Assembly: GCF_000518685.1 (NCBI RefSeq)
Contig: NZ_KI912471.1
Location: 78,948 to 142,947 of the forward strand
DNA: 64,000 bases
Origin: Eubacterium xylanophilum ATCC 35991
Lineage (GTDB): Bacteria > Bacillota > Clostridia > Lachnospirales > Lachnospiraceae
Reading direction: 5' to 3'
The notes beneath the pieces are model-generated. The model saw only the letters and a program-made list of their open reading frames with translations. It was not told where the DNA came from and searched no databases. The position numbers and the translations under genes were made by a program. Shown here one piece after another: positions 63,409-64,000 of the stretch (within the stretch, counting starts at the first letter, position 1; each line of letters begins with the position of its first letter).

Positions 63409-64000
63409 TTAATACTTAAATGAGAGTTTGAAGTATGTACGCTTCTCTCTACCCATCTTGTAAGTAACCTTAGTTGGTACTGTGAGATTATCAAAATCAA
63501 CTATCTCATCAGAGAATTCCTCAGGAACTTCTGATGATTTGGAATCAGAGTTATCCATATCAGGAATTGGTCTCTGTGGAGGAATTGGATTGTTGTGAAT
63601 CTTAAATTCCTCAGTCGCAACCGGATCAGCGGTTTCCTCAGTACCATTATTTTCAAGGTCATCAAGCGTTAAGCCAAAGCCTTCTTCTTCAGAATCTTTG
63701 CCTCTCTTGCCTCGTTTGCGCTTCTTATCTTCTTGCTCTGAAATCAGATCATCTTCTACCTGAGCAACAGTTGGAGTCTCGACATAGTCTTCCTCGATTG
63801 AGAAATTGTCGCCATCGTCAATTCTCTTTGACTGCGATTTAACGATGTCCTCCCAAGAAATGTTGGATCCCTCAACACTTTCAAAAGTAAGAATTGGGAT
63901 ATCATCTTCTGGCATTTCTGTAGATGCAGCTTCTTCTGCAGTTTCTTCCGTAGCTCCTGCTGCAGCTTCTTCTGTAGCTTCTGCTGCAGCTTCTTCTGCA
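63409..64000 (-). CDS. Acidic low-complexity protein, 5' partial
   Basis: The frame stays open to the right edge of the window; the internal ATG at 63915 is not necessarily the start. The part near the edge codes for repeats of Ala, Glu and Thr (EEAAA, ATEEAA), followed by an acidic region, a basic patch (KKRKRGKRGK), Pro/Asp-rich sequence, and a conserved-looking C-terminus (VPTKVTYKMGREKRTYFKLSFKY-like end, residues 146-168 of the visible ATG-initiated frame). I do not recognise the family. Composition suggests a disordered cytosolic or regulatory protein tail. Confidence 0.65.
   Translation of the reverse strand, partial: AEEAAAEATEEAAAGATEETAEEAASTEMPEDDIPILTFESVEGSNISWEDIVKSQSKRIDDGDNFSIEEDYVETPTVAQVEDDLISEQEDKKRKRGKRGKDSEEEGFGLTLDDLENNGTEETADPVATEEFKIHNNPIPPQRPIPDMDNSDSKSSEVPEEFSDEIVDFDNLTVPTKVTYKMGREKRTYFKLSFKY

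Overview
This AT-rich window looks like chromosome from a butyrate-forming, plant-fibre-degrading Lachnospiraceae bacterium. Butyrivibrio or Pseudobutyrivibrio is my best guess from gene content; I had no 16S or database match. The grounds are a complete thl-crt-hbd-bcd-etfB-etfA set, secreted GH5 and GH10 glycanases, a phosphoketolase, and Firmicutes-type housekeeping clusters (mutS-mutL-miaA, mre/rod, ylmE-sepF, remA-gmk-rpoZ) with strong AGGAGG ribosome sites. I see no tRNA, rRNA, CRISPR array, prophage or insertion sequence.

Layout. 1-7.5 kb: the end of a leucine-rich-repeat surface protein, coaD, then the operon turning acetyl-CoA into butyryl-CoA with electron bifurcation. 7.5-13 kb: accessory genes (polysaccharide deacetylase, SGNH hydrolase, LysR regulator, secreted GH5 endoglucanase, zinc-ribbon membrane protein). 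13-29.5 kb: a translation/ribosome cluster (two radical-SAM-linked genes, rng, rplU-prp-rpmA, obgE, yhbY, a nadD-yqeK fusion, rsfS, lexA), interrupted between rng and rplU by about 7.4 kb carrying xfp, a GH10 xylanase and an ABC exporter. 29.5-37.4 kb: SH3 protein, mutS, mutL, miaA, methionine-gamma-lyase family. 37.5-50 kb: cell shape and division (mreBCD, a very large PBP2, rodA, an altered methylglyoxal synthase, HlyD-like adaptor, ylmE, sepF, DivIVA-like, lspA, rluD). 50-58 kb: BlaI-type regulator, tyrosine recombinase, secreted amidase, an SOS-controlled LysM protein, and two tandem MutS-like ATPases. 58-64 kb: rpoZ, lepB, gmk, remA, yicC, rqcH, a PHP phosphatase and the end of an acidic protein.

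How it fits together. GH5 and GH10 release sugars from cellulose and xylan, phosphoketolase yields acetyl phosphate, and the butyrate operon disposes of electrons through Bcd-EtfAB. lexA and the LysM gene have textbook LexA sites and probably form an SOS checkpoint that halts division, as LexA-YneA does in Bacillus. The amidase, PBP2/RodA, SepF and DivIVA-like proteins build and divide the wall.

Most worth a second look: (1) a roughly 43-bp hairpin repeat, tandemly paired at three loci and present as a short remnant at a fourth, each time just after an intrinsic terminator; (2) the SOS-driven LysM gene beside a tandem pair of MutS-like ATPases without a mismatch-binding domain; (3) a methylglyoxal synthase homologue with both catalytic aspartates replaced by glutamate; (4) a PBP2 with about 250 extra residues inside its transpeptidase region; (5) a 16-bp sequence shared by the GH5 and phosphoketolase promoters.
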